NCBI GenBank assembly: GCA_964432565.1
Contig: CAYSOA010000008.1
Span: 16,422 to 80,421 of the forward strand
Source: CAIOHW01 sp964432565
Lineage (GTDB): Bacteria; Bdellovibrionota; UBA1018
DNA length: 64,000 nucleotides
Direction: 5' to 3'
Both the position numbers and the translations under genes were made by a program. The notes beneath the pieces are model-generated. The model was not told the origin of the DNA, did not search any database, and saw only the letters and a program-made list of their open reading frames with translations. Positions 30,575 to 39,553 of this stretch are shown piece after piece; within the stretch, counting starts at the first letter, position 1, and each line of letters starts with the position of its first letter.

Positions 30575-31492
30575 ATGGGAGCCTGGTTCAAACGCATCTC
30601 GTTGTTTCTGGTCCTGAACATTCTGGTGGTGGTGACGCTGTCGATTTTGACGAGCGTGCTCGGCATCCGCCCCTACATCACGGCCTATGGCATGGATTAC
30701 GAGGCTCTGATGGGCTTCTGTCTGGTCTGGGGCATGGGCGGCGCCTTCATTTCGCTGGGCCTCTCGCGAATCATGGCCAAGATGATGATGGGCGTTCGAG
30801 TGATCGACCCGCGCCAGCTTCACGATCCGCAGCTTCAGTGGCTGGTCGAAACCGTGCATCGGCTCTCCCATTCGGCCGGAATCTCCACGATGCCCGAAGT
30901 CGGCATTTACGAAAGTCCCGAGGTCAATGCCTTTGCCACCGGTCCGACCAAGAACCGGGCACTGGTCGCCGTGTCGAGCGGGCTATTGTACCGGATGAAT
31001 CGCGACCAGGTGGAAGGGGTGCTCGGTCACGAAGTGGCCCACGTCGCCAATGGCGACATGGTGACGATGACGCTCATTCAGGGCGTGGTAAACGCGTTTG
31101 TGATGTTTCTGGCCCGCGCCATTGCCTTTGCGATCGCGCAGACGGGACGAAGGGACGACGGAGAAGGCGGATCCTTCTCGTATGGCAGCTACTATTTGGT
31201 GCAGTTCGTTCTTGAGATCGTCTTCATGATCCTGGGTTCGATTCTGGTGGCTTTTGTTTCGCGTTGGCGTGAGTTTCGGGCGGATCACGGCGGTGCCCGC
31301 CTGGCCGGACGCGACAAGATGATCTCGGCACTCGAGGCCCTGCGGCGCAATTACGAGCTGATCGATCCGCAGGCCCAGCCGGCGGTTCAGTCGCTCAAGA
31401 TCTCGAGTCGTGGAGGGTTTTTGCGCCTCTTCTCGACGCACCCCTCGCTTGAGGAGCGCATTGCTCGCCTGGAGTCGGCGACCAACCTTTAG
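30575..31492 (+). CDS. htpX: HtpX-type membrane zinc protease
   Basis: 305 residues of the M48 family. Two N-terminal membrane helices (residues 7-28 and 42-62), zinc site LGHEVAHVANGDM (HEXXH), a second pair of helices (about 160-180 and 205-230), and the third-ligand region REFRADHGGARLAG. C-terminal STHPSLEERIARL is typical. HtpX degrades misfolded inner-membrane proteins. AAGGGAGA precedes the ATG. A sigma-32-like promoter upstream fits heat induction. Confidence 0.95.
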   Translation: MGAWFKRISLFLVLNILVVVTLSILTSVLGIRPYITAYGMDYEALMGFCLVWGMGGAFISLGLSRIMAKMMMGVRVIDPRQLHDPQLQWLVETVHRLSHSAGISTMPEVGIYESPEVNAFATGPTKNRALVAVSSGLLYRMNRDQVEGVLGHEVAHVANGDMVTMTLIQGVVNAFVMFLARAIAFAIAQTGRRDDGEGGSFSYGSYYLVQFVLEIVFMILGSILVAFVSRWREFRADHGGARLAGRDKMISALEALRRNYELIDPQAQPAVQSLKISSRGGFLRLFSTHPSLEERIARLESATNL

Positions 31493-31557
31493 TCGCAAGA
31501 GAGCGCACGGGGCGGTGCCCGCAATCTCTGGTTTTGGGCTTGCAGCAGAGGTCGGAC

Positions 31558-32040
31558 ATGACCGCCAGAGATTGCATGTCCCGAGACGTGGTGCTCGTCG
31601 ATCCCAATAGTCCGCTTTTGGAAGCGGCGCGCCTCATGCGGGAGAACGGCGTCGGTGCCCTGCCCGTTTGTCAGGGGGCTGCCGTGTTGCCGCGTCTGCT
31701 GGGCATGGTGACCGATCGGGATATCGTCATTCGTGTGATCGCTGAAGATCTCGATCTCGAGCGAGTGAATGTGGGCGAAGTCATGAGCTCACCCGTGATC
31801 TACTGTTTCGATGACGAGTCGCCCTGGGTGGCCCTGCATCTGATGGAGCAGCATCTGATTCGCAGGCTGCCGGTGGTCGAGCGCGAGACTCGACGCGTGG
31901 TGGGAATGCTGTCGATCGCCGATCTTTCGAGGATCTCGGCCGAGCCCGATCGGGAGCCGGAAAGGGGCGCGGGTCCCTGGTCCGATCGCGTCCTCGGAGT
32001 CATGGGATCGCTTCGAGGATGGAGCGATCTCAGCGGATGA
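31558..32040 (+). CDS. two-CBS-domain protein
   Basis: 160 residues with two CBS motifs: TARDCMSRDVVLVDPNSPL with VTDRDIVIR, and VNVGEVMSSPVIYCFDDESP with VVGMLSIADLSRI. Likely an adenine-nucleotide-sensing regulator acting on an unknown partner. The ATG at 31558 is preferred (AGAGG upstream); a TTG at 31534 is in frame. Ends overlapping the convergent methyltransferase gene by 11 bases. A second CBS-pair gene is at 39554. Confidence 0.8.
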   Translation: MTARDCMSRDVVLVDPNSPLLEAARLMRENGVGALPVCQGAAVLPRLLGMVTDRDIVIRVIAEDLDLERVNVGEVMSSPVIYCFDDESPWVALHLMEQHLIRRLPVVERETRRVVGMLSIADLSRISAEPDREPERGAGPWSDRVLGVMGSLRGWSDLSG

Positions 32041-32911
32041 TTCGGGGACGAACCGCTGCGAGGATTTCTTCGATGCCCGCTTCGGTCGACCATCGGGTCT
32101 GCCCATAGGGGCGAAAGCGGCTCGAGCGTTCGAGCTTTTTGAGCCAGTCCTCTCCGAGCGGAGAGATCAGGGCACTCCGGTCCTCACTCGAGGCTACGGC
32201 CATGGTGCTCTCGCTTTTGATGGGAGTGGCAGAGCCCTCGCTTTGAGAGCGGCCCACGTGAAAGCCCGCCAGAAGCAGGGCGACACGAACCGGCGTGGCT
32301 GCTGAATAGGTGAAAAGCAGGGCTCGTGGCGCACGACTTCTCACCGTCGCAAAAAGCTCCAGGCTCCAAAGCGAGGGGCAGACGGCAGGACTGTAGAAAT
32401 CCCAAAAGATCAGATCGGGCTCGCTCAGTTCTCCGCCTGTTTCCATTTGAGTGGCGAAGTCTCCGGCGTGAAGGTTCCAGCGATGAAGCCGGTTCGCCGC
32501 GTCTCGCGATTCGACCTGGTGTTGCGAAAGCAGGGCTCGCAGGTCGTCGCGATGGGGAGTGAGAAACTCAAACGTGGAGGGGGCTGAGCCGAAAGCCTGC
32601 ATCAGGACTTGAGCGAGCGCCTCGGGGTGTTTTTCGAAGCTTTCGATTACCAGCGGGCGCTTCGCAGTGGGCGAGTGGGCGAGGTGCCAGGCCAGCACGC
32701 TGTTGGCCGCGATTCCCATGCCGACGTCCCAAAGCACCAGAGGACGATCGGTGGCTTCAGCCAGGAGTTCAGCCAGACGCGAGGGTTCGATGAAGATCAG
32801 TCGTGCCTCTTCGGTGGGGCCGATCGACGAGTGCATGGCCTGCCCGTTTTCCGGGTCACGGAGGGTCTCACCCTGGGAACAGGAGACGATTTCGAAAGAT
32901 CGCGGGCTCAT
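32030..32911 (-). CDS. MnmC-like (DUF752) SAM methyltransferase
   Basis: 293 residues. The N terminus SLRDPENGQAMHSSIGP-type region (TLRDPENGQAMHSSIGPTEE) and LVLWDVGMGIAANSV as the SAM loop fit the MnmC_N family, which in gammaproteobacteria methylates the wobble uridine side chain of tRNA. LIFWDFYSPAVCPSLW is the expected post-catalytic D-x-FSP-like motif. No FAD oxidase domain is attached. The ATG overlaps the copA stop (ATGA), making it the last gene of a leftward four-gene unit. Confidence 0.75.
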   Translation of the reverse strand: MSPRSFEIVSCSQGETLRDPENGQAMHSSIGPTEEARLIFIEPSRLAELLAEATDRPLVLWDVGMGIAANSVLAWHLAHSPTAKRPLVIESFEKHPEALAQVLMQAFGSAPSTFEFLTPHRDDLRALLSQHQVESRDAANRLHRWNLHAGDFATQMETGGELSEPDLIFWDFYSPAVCPSLWSLELFATVRSRAPRALLFTYSAATPVRVALLLAGFHVGRSQSEGSATPIKSESTMAVASSEDRSALISPLGEDWLKKLERSSRFRPYGQTRWSTEAGIEEILAAVRPRIIR

Positions 32912-35169
32912 GAAATCAAGCGGGCCCGCTTGAGGCGCAGGCTGTTGGCCAGAACCGACACCGAACTCAGGGCCATGGCCGCCCCCGCCAGCACCGGACT
33001 CAGTTTCCAGCCCAGCGAGGGAACCAGCAACCCGGCAGCAACGGGAATTCCCAGAACGTTATAGAAAAGCGATGCTGCCAGATTCTGGCGAATGGTTCGC
33101 ATGGTGACCTTGGAAAGAACCAGGGCTTCACGTATTCCCCCGAGTCGGCCGTGCATCAAGGTGATCTGGGCCGCCTCCAGTGCCACGTCGGTTCCGCCGG
33201 CAAGAGCGATCGAGCACGACGCCCGAGCGAGAGCGGCAGCATCATTGATGCCATCTCCGACCATGGTGACGTGTCCGAGGTCTTTTTCCAGCGAGGCGAT
33301 GCGTTCCTCTTTCTGGCTCGGCAGCACTTCGGCATCCAGATGGGCGGCATCAACGCCCAGTTCGCGCGCGATGGCTTCTACGGTCGGGCGACGGTCTCCG
33401 GAAAGAATTCGAACGGCGATGCCCTGCTCTTTGAGCCAGTTCAGGGTCTCTCGGGCGTCCTCGCGGGGTTCGTCCCGAACGGCAAGCACGGCAATCACGG
33501 TAAAATCCCGGGCCAGCAGCATGCAGCTCTTTCCCTCGCTCGAAAAGCGAGCCAATGTCTGCTGGAGCTCTGCAGGCACCGATACGGCCATGCTCTCCAT
33601 CAGGGCAGGATTCCCCAGCAGGATGAATTTTCCTCCCAGAGAAGCGCGAATTCCCCGGCCTGGAACCGCTTCGAAGCGGTCGGGGCGGGTGAGGGTAAGA
33701 CTCTGCTCGCGGGCCGCCTGCAAGATGGCCTGGGCGAGTGGATGCTCGGAGGCCTGCTCAAGGCTTGCGGCGAGAGCCAGGGCTTCGCCAGAAGGAATGA
33801 GTGCCTCAACGTCGGTGAGGGAGGGGCGTCCCTGCGTCAGCGTGCCCGTCTTGTCGAAAACAAAGAGTCGAGTGGAAGCGAGGGCTTCGAGTGCCGCCCC
33901 GGTTCGAATGAGAATGCCCTGTCGCGACGCCCGGCCGAGGCCCACGACGAGCGCTGCCGGAGTGGCCAGTCCGAGAGCGCAGGGGCAGGCGATGACCAGC
34001 ACCGAGACGGCAAAAATCAGTGCCGCTTCGACTCCCGCCCCTGCTGTCATCCAGCCTGCAAAAGTCAAAACGGCTGTGATCAAGACGGCAGGAACGAATC
34101 GTGAGCTCACGCGATCTGCCAGACGCTGAATGGGCGCCCGACTCATTTGGGCCTGTTCGACCATTTCGATCATCTGTGACAGGAGCGTGCGTTCACCGAC
34201 GGCAGTGACTTCGATCTCCAAAAGGCCCTGAAGGTTCTGCGTGCCCGTCACCACGCGGTCGCCGATGCCTTTCTCAACCGGAATGCTTTCTCCGGTGAGC
34301 CAGGCTTCATTGACCGAAGAGTGTCCCAGCACGACCTGGCCATCACAAGGAATCTTCTCGCCTGGCCGAACTCGCACGCGATCGCCCACGGCGAGCGCCG
34401 AAGCCGGGATTCGCTCCTCCTGAGAGTCGCCCTGCTGGTGCGTCTGGATTCTTGCGGCATGAGGAGGCTGCAGGGTCAGCAATTCGCGGACCGCCTCGCC
34501 GGTTCGGGATTTTGCGCGGCCTTCGAGCCACTTTCCGAGTCGAATGAAGCCAATCAGAAAAACGGACACTTCGAAGTACAGATGAGGATGATGCGTGTCA
34601 GCCCATCCGAGATAGACGCTCAGCAGGTAGGCTGAAAGCGTGCCGAGGCCGACCAGGGTCTCCATGCTCGAGCCCTGTCCTCGAAGAAACCGCAGCACTC
34701 CCAGAACAAAGGGCCAACCCCAGATCCACTGCACCGGAGTACTGACCAGCAGTTGCACCCAGAATACCCATCGTGCCTCGATCGGCATCAGTGCCATGAG
34801 CAGCGCTCCCAGCGCCAGGCTGACGGCCGCCGGAGTCAGCCGATTTTCCCATGAGTCCGCAGCAGAGTGCGATGGCTCGCCTTCGGGGGGGCGATCCGTC
34901 TTCTGTCGGTCGATGGGGGAGATGGAATAGCCCAGAGGGCTCAGGGCTTGCTGCAGCCGATTCCAATCAGGGGAGTCCCCCTCTTTCAGGGTTATCTCCG
35001 CGAGCGAAGACAGCAGGTTGACCTGAATCTGATCGACTTCGGGAAGGGTGGCTACGGCCTTCTCCACCCGCGACACGCACGAAGCACAGTGCATGCCCGT
35101 GACTTTCGCTCGATGCGGCCGTTGAGTGGCTGCCGGCGGGGTCTTTGGCGAGTCAGGGTTGGGGTTCAT
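32908..35169 (-). CDS. copA: Cu(+)-translocating P1B-type ATPase
   Basis: 753 residues. One heavy-metal domain at the N terminus with GMHCASC (25-31), eight membrane helices, actuator motif LTGESIPVEKG, metal site CPC in VIACPCALGLATPAA, phosphorylation motif FDKTGTLTQG, HP motif SEHPLAQA and hinge GDGINDAAAL. The C-terminal MALSSVSVLAN matches the MxxSS signature of copper (P1B-1) pumps. Exports Cu+ from the cytoplasm. It overlaps the upstream maiA by 17 bases and the downstream methyltransferase by 4. Confidence 0.95.
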   Translation of the reverse strand: MNPNPDSPKTPPAATQRPHRAKVTGMHCASCVSRVEKAVATLPEVDQIQVNLLSSLAEITLKEGDSPDWNRLQQALSPLGYSISPIDRQKTDRPPEGEPSHSAADSWENRLTPAAVSLALGALLMALMPIEARWVFWVQLLVSTPVQWIWGWPFVLGVLRFLRGQGSSMETLVGLGTLSAYLLSVYLGWADTHHPHLYFEVSVFLIGFIRLGKWLEGRAKSRTGEAVRELLTLQPPHAARIQTHQQGDSQEERIPASALAVGDRVRVRPGEKIPCDGQVVLGHSSVNEAWLTGESIPVEKGIGDRVVTGTQNLQGLLEIEVTAVGERTLLSQMIEMVEQAQMSRAPIQRLADRVSSRFVPAVLITAVLTFAGWMTAGAGVEAALIFAVSVLVIACPCALGLATPAALVVGLGRASRQGILIRTGAALEALASTRLFVFDKTGTLTQGRPSLTDVEALIPSGEALALAASLEQASEHPLAQAILQAAREQSLTLTRPDRFEAVPGRGIRASLGGKFILLGNPALMESMAVSVPAELQQTLARFSSEGKSCMLLARDFTVIAVLAVRDEPREDARETLNWLKEQGIAVRILSGDRRPTVEAIARELGVDAAHLDAEVLPSQKEERIASLEKDLGHVTMVGDGINDAAALARASCSIALAGGTDVALEAAQITLMHGRLGGIREALVLSKVTMRTIRQNLAASLFYNVLGIPVAAGLLVPSLGWKLSPVLAGAAMALSSVSVLANSLRLKRARLIS

Positions 35170-35830
35170 AACGGCTGGGATGCGACGATTGATGACTTTC
35201 GAGGGTCTGGCATTCGGCGACGATGCGACGAATGGTCGGAAACTCCTCGCTCGGAACGCCGAAGCGCTCGGCGTTGTAGTGCTGGGGAATCAGGCAGAGA
35301 TCGGCCCACGACAACGCGTCACCCACTGAGTAGCGTCCGGCGTGATGAACGGCATGCCGCTCAAAGGCCTCAAGTCCCTGATGGATGAATTCCTGTGCCC
35401 ACTTTTTTTGTTCGGCCGCATCGCAAGAATGTCGTTGCAGCACGTTCAAATTCTGCACGGGCTGGGTGTCGGCCGTGATGATTCCCGCCATCGACCGAAT
35501 GCATGCCCGAGTCCAGGAGTCTCCCGGAAGCAGTGTCGCGCGCTCCGGAAACTGCTCTTCGAGCCAGTGCAGAATCGCCGTCGAGTCGGAGAGGTAGCGA
35601 TCGAAGGGCTGGGGCTGGTTCACTGAACTGGAGGTTGAGCCGTCCAATCGTTCGAGTACGGGGACATACCCCAGAGGATTGCGCGCGCGATGTTCAGAAC
35701 CTTCGGACTCTCCGCTGATCAGGCTCACATGAACCAGCTCGACCGGTAGCTTCTTGTAATCGAGCGCCCACCGCACCCGCCAGCTGCACGAAGACCGCCA
35801 GTAGTGAAAAAGTCGAAGCGTGGAGGTCAT
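35153..35830 (-). CDS. maiA: maleylacetoacetate isomerase
   Basis: 225 residues, zeta-class GST. The signature YWRSSCSWRVRWALD near residue 9 (SSCSWRVR for glutathione-dependent isomerisation) and the C-terminal LSWADLCLIPQHYNAERF are diagnostic. Converts maleylacetoacetate to fumarylacetoacetate in tyrosine/phenylalanine breakdown. The gene upstream encodes a FAH-family hydrolase, the next enzyme in that pathway, with ATGA overlap. A homogentisate dioxygenase gene is not in the window. Confidence 0.9.
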   Translation of the reverse strand: MTSTLRLFHYWRSSCSWRVRWALDYKKLPVELVHVSLISGESEGSEHRARNPLGYVPVLERLDGSTSSSVNQPQPFDRYLSDSTAILHWLEEQFPERATLLPGDSWTRACIRSMAGIITADTQPVQNLNVLQRHSCDAAEQKKWAQEFIHQGLEAFERHAVHHAGRYSVGDALSWADLCLIPQHYNAERFGVPSEEFPTIRRIVAECQTLESHQSSHPSRYEPQP

Positions 35831-36807
35831 GCCGGCACGAAGGAATCAGACGCCTCGACAATCGTGTTCTCCAGGCGACCGAGGGCATCGACTTCGAGCA
35901 CGACCTTGTCGCCGGGCTTGAGCCACTGGTTGTCGGTGATCTTCGATCCGTTGAGTTCGAGAAAGCATCCGGTTCCGACCGTGCCTGAACCGATCACCTC
36001 CCCGGGCTCGATCGTCACGCCGTAGCTGGCGCGTTCGAGAATCTGCGCGAAGGTCCAGGTCATGTCCTTGAGGTTTCCGAACGAAACCTGCTTGCCGTTG
36101 ACGAAGCAGCGCATCTTGAGGTTGTGACGTTCGCCCTGTGAACCTGCGATTGCGAACGCTGCAAGCTCGTCACGGGTGACCAGCCAGGGACCGAGAGAGG
36201 TGGCGAAGTCCTTGCCCTTGGCTGGTCCGAGATTGAGCTTCATCTCCTCCATCTGGAGGTGCCGGGCGGACCAGTCGTTCATGATCATGTAGCCAAAAAT
36301 GTGCTCATCGGCCTTCGATGCCGGGATGTTCCTGCCCCCCTTGCCGACCACGATCGCGACTTCGAGTTCGAAGTCGAGTTTTTCGAGGGCCTGGCGCTGT
36401 ACCGGAAGTTCGCCTTCGCCGGTCACGGCCAGATGATTGGTGAAGTAGAAAACCGGAAACTGGTCAAACTCGGGAATCATCGGCACTCCCCGGTTGCGAC
36501 GCGCTGCCTCGACATGCTGACGAAACGCGTAGCCGTCGCGCATCGAGGTGGGGCGGGGGACTGGAGAAAGGAACTGTACTTCCGAAGCGGAGTGCTTTTG
36601 GGTTTCAGGAGAATCGGCCCACTCGCGAACACGCGCACTCCAGTCGGTGCTGCTCGCGATCAGTTCGAGCATCGTGGAGGGCAGGCCCGGATGGGTCAGT
36701 ACCCGTGCTTCAGAGATCGGAGTGCCCGTAGACCACTCGACCCAGCCCACTCGGGGCGAGGAGGTATCGGAAGCTGAAGACCTGGCAACGAAAGTGACCC
36801 ATTTCAT
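35827..36807 (-). CDS. fumarylacetoacetate hydrolase family protein
   Basis: 326 residues of the FAH superfamily: metal and catalytic regions LDFELEVAIVVGKGG, HIFGYMIMNDWSARHLQ, KGKDFATSLGPWLVT and GEVIGSGTVGTGCF. Given the overlapping maiA gene downstream it is most likely fumarylacetoacetase, yielding fumarate and acetoacetate; the shorter FAH-like family also covers other acylpyruvases. The ATG at 36807 is chosen with a G-rich site upstream. First gene of the unit FAH, maiA, copA, mnmC-like, all with overlapping ends. Confidence 0.87.
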   Translation of the reverse strand: MKWVTFVARSSASDTSSPRVGWVEWSTGTPISEARVLTHPGLPSTMLELIASSTDWSARVREWADSPETQKHSASEVQFLSPVPRPTSMRDGYAFRQHVEAARRNRGVPMIPEFDQFPVFYFTNHLAVTGEGELPVQRQALEKLDFELEVAIVVGKGGRNIPASKADEHIFGYMIMNDWSARHLQMEEMKLNLGPAKGKDFATSLGPWLVTRDELAAFAIAGSQGERHNLKMRCFVNGKQVSFGNLKDMTWTFAQILERASYGVTIEPGEVIGSGTVGTGCFLELNGSKITDNQWLKPGDKVVLEVDALGRLENTIVEASDSFVPA

Positions 36808-36864
36808 GGGCGAAAAACTACCCCCCGACCGTGGGGCTGTCAAAGGCGCAATGTAGCGAATGCC

Positions 36865-38862
36865 TCACGGCATGGCCAGTTGAGAGGCGAGCTCTTGAAA
36901 GTACTCGCCACAATCCCGCGCAATCCGCGCGGTTCGGTGCTGGATGCGCTCGTTCAGGATGGTGAGTAGTGCTCCCGTCGTGATCAGGCGCGAACTGCGA
37001 ACCTCGGCGTCGGTCAGCCCGCGAAGCGTAGAGCGGGTGAGTTGGCGCAGGGTGACGTTGCGATAGATGCGCTGGGCCGAGTGGCGCTCGAGCCGAACCT
37101 TGGGATCGAGACGGTCCAGTGCCTCATTCAGTGCGTCGAGTTCCTTTTCGAGAAAAAGGCGCGCGCGATTGAATGAGACGAAGGACGACGGCACTTCAAG
37201 TCCATTTTCGAGAGAGACCGTGAGAATTCGATCGATTCGATTGCTGGGCTCTGATTCTTCAGAAAGGATTCTCGCGTAGGCCTGAAGCAGGAGGGGGCGG
37301 CGGTCCTCTGGAACGCTTCCTATAGAGTTGAAGATCTCGAGAATCGTCGCAGGAGGCGTGGCTTCCGAGCTCAGGGCCAGCTTCAAGAAAGCCTGGCGCT
37401 CGAGTGGAGTGAGCGCCCCGGCATTTCCGAAGTCGATCAGCGTCAGGCGATAGCCCATCGGGTGCAGTGCGTCCTCCTCGAAGAACAGGTTACCCGGGTG
37501 CAGGTCTCCATGAAAGAAGCCTCGACCGAAGATGGCCTCATCGAACCAGACTCGCATCAGATGGGCGACGGCTCGGGCCCGAAGCATGGCGTCCTTGGCC
37601 GTCTCGATTCCTTTTGAGATCTTCGCTCCCAGTGCGCGCCGAGTGAGCAGAATGTCTTCTTGGGGCTCGAATGCGCCGGGGGCGCCGGCAACTCCGATGC
37701 CGAGGACGGGACGCTCATAAAGGGCTCCGAGTGCGAGGTTCTTGGCCTCGTTCCTGAAGTTCAGTTCGTCCAATACTGTCTGCCCCACTTTTTTGAGCAG
37801 CTCGTGGGCCAGGGGATCGCTCTTGGACGCATTGGCCAGACCACGAATCTCTCGCTCGGCGATCTCAAGAATTCCGGGTCTTCTCACCTTGACGACGACT
37901 CGGTCACCGTTCTTGAGCTCGGCCGCATGCACCTGTCCGACCGAGGCGGCCGCCAGGGGGGTCGGATCAAAGCTTCGAAACAATTCAGAAACGGGCTTCT
38001 GGTAGCGCTGTTCGAGGGCGGAGATTGCCACTTGAGCGGGAAATGGGCGAATCTGGTTTTGCAGTGCCTGCATGGTTTCGGTCAGTTCGGGATTGGTGAC
38101 GTCGCTTCCGATCAGCTGAAAGAGTTTTTGAAGGCACGGCCCCGATGACTGGAGGAAAGTGGAGAGCTGCAGCGGAGTGGGCGATCTCGGCGGGAGCTCA
38201 AGGTAGGCTGAGATCATCCGCCCTTTGTCCTCAAGCGCGAGAGTTTCGAGATGTCGCGGGAGAACCTTCTCGAGAAAACGATTGAGCGTCTCGTCGGTGA
38301 CACCGAGCTGTGTTCGGGGTTGGCTCAAGAGAAGCGCTGCCGGCGACTGATGCAGCGGGTAGGCCTTCACCTGCTCGCGAACGTTTGAAGCCAGCTCCGC
38401 AAAGGCGCGATCCTCGACTTTCCGCAGTAACTCAAAGCGCCCCGCTTCGCTTGATGCGTTCAGCCTCGCCAGAAGACGGCGCTTTTCGGAATCGGAGCCG
38501 GCGAGAGATGGGAGTTCGAAACCGGGGAGCGGTCTGGCAGGCAGGGTGAGTCCCCCGAGATCGGCGGCCTCGACCATCGAGCGGACGTCACGACCTTCGA
38601 GAATCCAACTCAGAGTCTCGGGGTGCCTGGCCAAGGCACGTCGAATTCGGTCGGCTTCTTCCGGTCGCTTCGGCACCGACTCAGTGACGAGCTCTCGCAG
38701 CACCGAGCGCAGCTGAAGGGCATCCTGCTCGATTCTCCGCTCATCGGCGCGAGGACTCGTCCGGGGCAGAAGTGCCAGCGCGATTGCCGCAAAGGCCGTC
38801 AGGCGCACCGACAGGGAGCGGGAGGGCAGATGTCGGGTTCGGCGGAAGAGTCTAATGATCAC
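36865..38862 (-). CDS. UbiB/ABC1-family kinase-like protein with signal peptide
   Basis: 665 residues from GTG 38862. Residues 1-40 look like a signal peptide or N-terminal anchor (LTAFAAIALALLPRTSPRADE). A 190-residue helical region unknown to me follows, then the ABC1 core: LAAASVGQVHAA (302-313), VVVKVRRPGI with the ATP Lys, ELNFRNEAKN, FHGDLHPGNLFF and LIDFGNAG. The invariant KxGQ motif is changed to KLFQ (246-249) while the A-rich loop is intact. UbiB proteins support ubiquinone synthesis in the cytoplasm; a secreted member would be unusual. It is alone in its unit. Confidence 0.8.
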   Translation of the reverse strand: MIIRLFRRTRHLPSRSLSVRLTAFAAIALALLPRTSPRADERRIEQDALQLRSVLRELVTESVPKRPEEADRIRRALARHPETLSWILEGRDVRSMVEAADLGGLTLPARPLPGFELPSLAGSDSEKRRLLARLNASSEAGRFELLRKVEDRAFAELASNVREQVKAYPLHQSPAALLLSQPRTQLGVTDETLNRFLEKVLPRHLETLALEDKGRMISAYLELPPRSPTPLQLSTFLQSSGPCLQKLFQLIGSDVTNPELTETMQALQNQIRPFPAQVAISALEQRYQKPVSELFRSFDPTPLAAASVGQVHAAELKNGDRVVVKVRRPGILEIAEREIRGLANASKSDPLAHELLKKVGQTVLDELNFRNEAKNLALGALYERPVLGIGVAGAPGAFEPQEDILLTRRALGAKISKGIETAKDAMLRARAVAHLMRVWFDEAIFGRGFFHGDLHPGNLFFEEDALHPMGYRLTLIDFGNAGALTPLERQAFLKLALSSEATPPATILEIFNSIGSVPEDRRPLLLQAYARILSEESEPSNRIDRILTVSLENGLEVPSSFVSFNRARLFLEKELDALNEALDRLDPKVRLERHSAQRIYRNVTLRQLTRSTLRGLTDAEVRSSRLITTGALLTILNERIQHRTARIARDCGEYFQELASQLAMP

Positions 38863-39012
38863 CTGGCTGTCCGATCAGTGGAATTCTCTGGTTCCTCCTC
38901 TCTTCGGCAGGTGGCCGTCAAAAATTGAGCGCCTTCATGGGCGAGTGTCGCGGACGGGGTGTTTCCCCCGGGAGGAGTGGGTGTCCACCAGGACACGTGC
39001 AGAAAAGAAAAA

Positions 39013-39046
39013 CGGCACTTTTCCAGATTGATCTGGAAAAGTGCCG
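39013..39046. terminator. intrinsic terminator of HU-like gene
   Basis: A perfect 15-bp stem (39013-39027 with 39032-39046), loop TTGA. On the minus strand the stem is followed by TTTTTCTTTTCT. It lies 28 bases after the stop of the HU-like gene. Confidence 0.92.
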
Positions 39047-39073
39047 TCTCTGTAAAGCTTCGAGTCCGATGTC

Positions 39074-39430
39074 TTACTTCCAGAGGCGCTTGTTCGCGAA
39101 GGTGTCCTTCAGCGAACGAGGGAAGGACCAGCGGGGCTTCTTCGTAGCCGGGCGAGCCTTGATGGTCATTGCTTCGCCGGTGAAGGGGTTCACGCCCTTG
39201 CCTGCCTTGCGAGCCTTGACTTCCTTGGTGACCAGCGTGCCGATCACGGGAAAGCGGACGCGCTCGCCGCCAGCAGCAGCCTTCGCGCCGTTGTTGAAGG
39301 CGTTTTCGATGGCGGCCTTCAGATCAGTGCGCTTGATCTTGACTTCGCCCGAGCGGCTGACGGTTGCAGCCTTCAGGACGTTTTCGTGCAGTTCGTTGAT
39401 GAAAGAGAATTTTACCTTTTTCTTAGCCAT
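39074..39430 (-). CDS. HU-family DNA-binding protein with basic tail
   Basis: 118 residues from ATG 39430, with GCAGGAGACC 5 bases upstream. The HU fold is seen in FSFINELHENVLKAA and IENAFNNGAKAA, and the DNA-bending arm in RVRFPVIGTLVTKEVKARKAGKGVNPFTGE. Compared with HU (about 90 residues) it has an additional C-terminal tail (KKPRWSFPRSLKDTFANK) that is basic. Nucleoid-associated protein, likely abundant; strong terminator and a good ribosome site fit. Confidence 0.88.
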   Translation of the reverse strand: MAKKKVKFSFINELHENVLKAATVSRSGEVKIKRTDLKAAIENAFNNGAKAAAGGERVRFPVIGTLVTKEVKARKAGKGVNPFTGEAMTIKARPATKKPRWSFPRSLKDTFANKRLWK

Positions 39431-39553
39431 TTTTTGGTCTCCTGCAAAAATTTGTAGGGGTGAAACCAAAGGCGTGCAACTGAATTTTTCGGGGAAAATT
39501 GCTTTTTTTGGGGCGGAGCCGAATGATGGATCCGACTCCGCCCCATGTTTCGG

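Noticed and set aside
38976..39000. Short hairpin GTGTCC-acca-GGACAC near 38980-38996
   Set aside because: Only 6 bp with no T tract; likely chance in the intergenic region.
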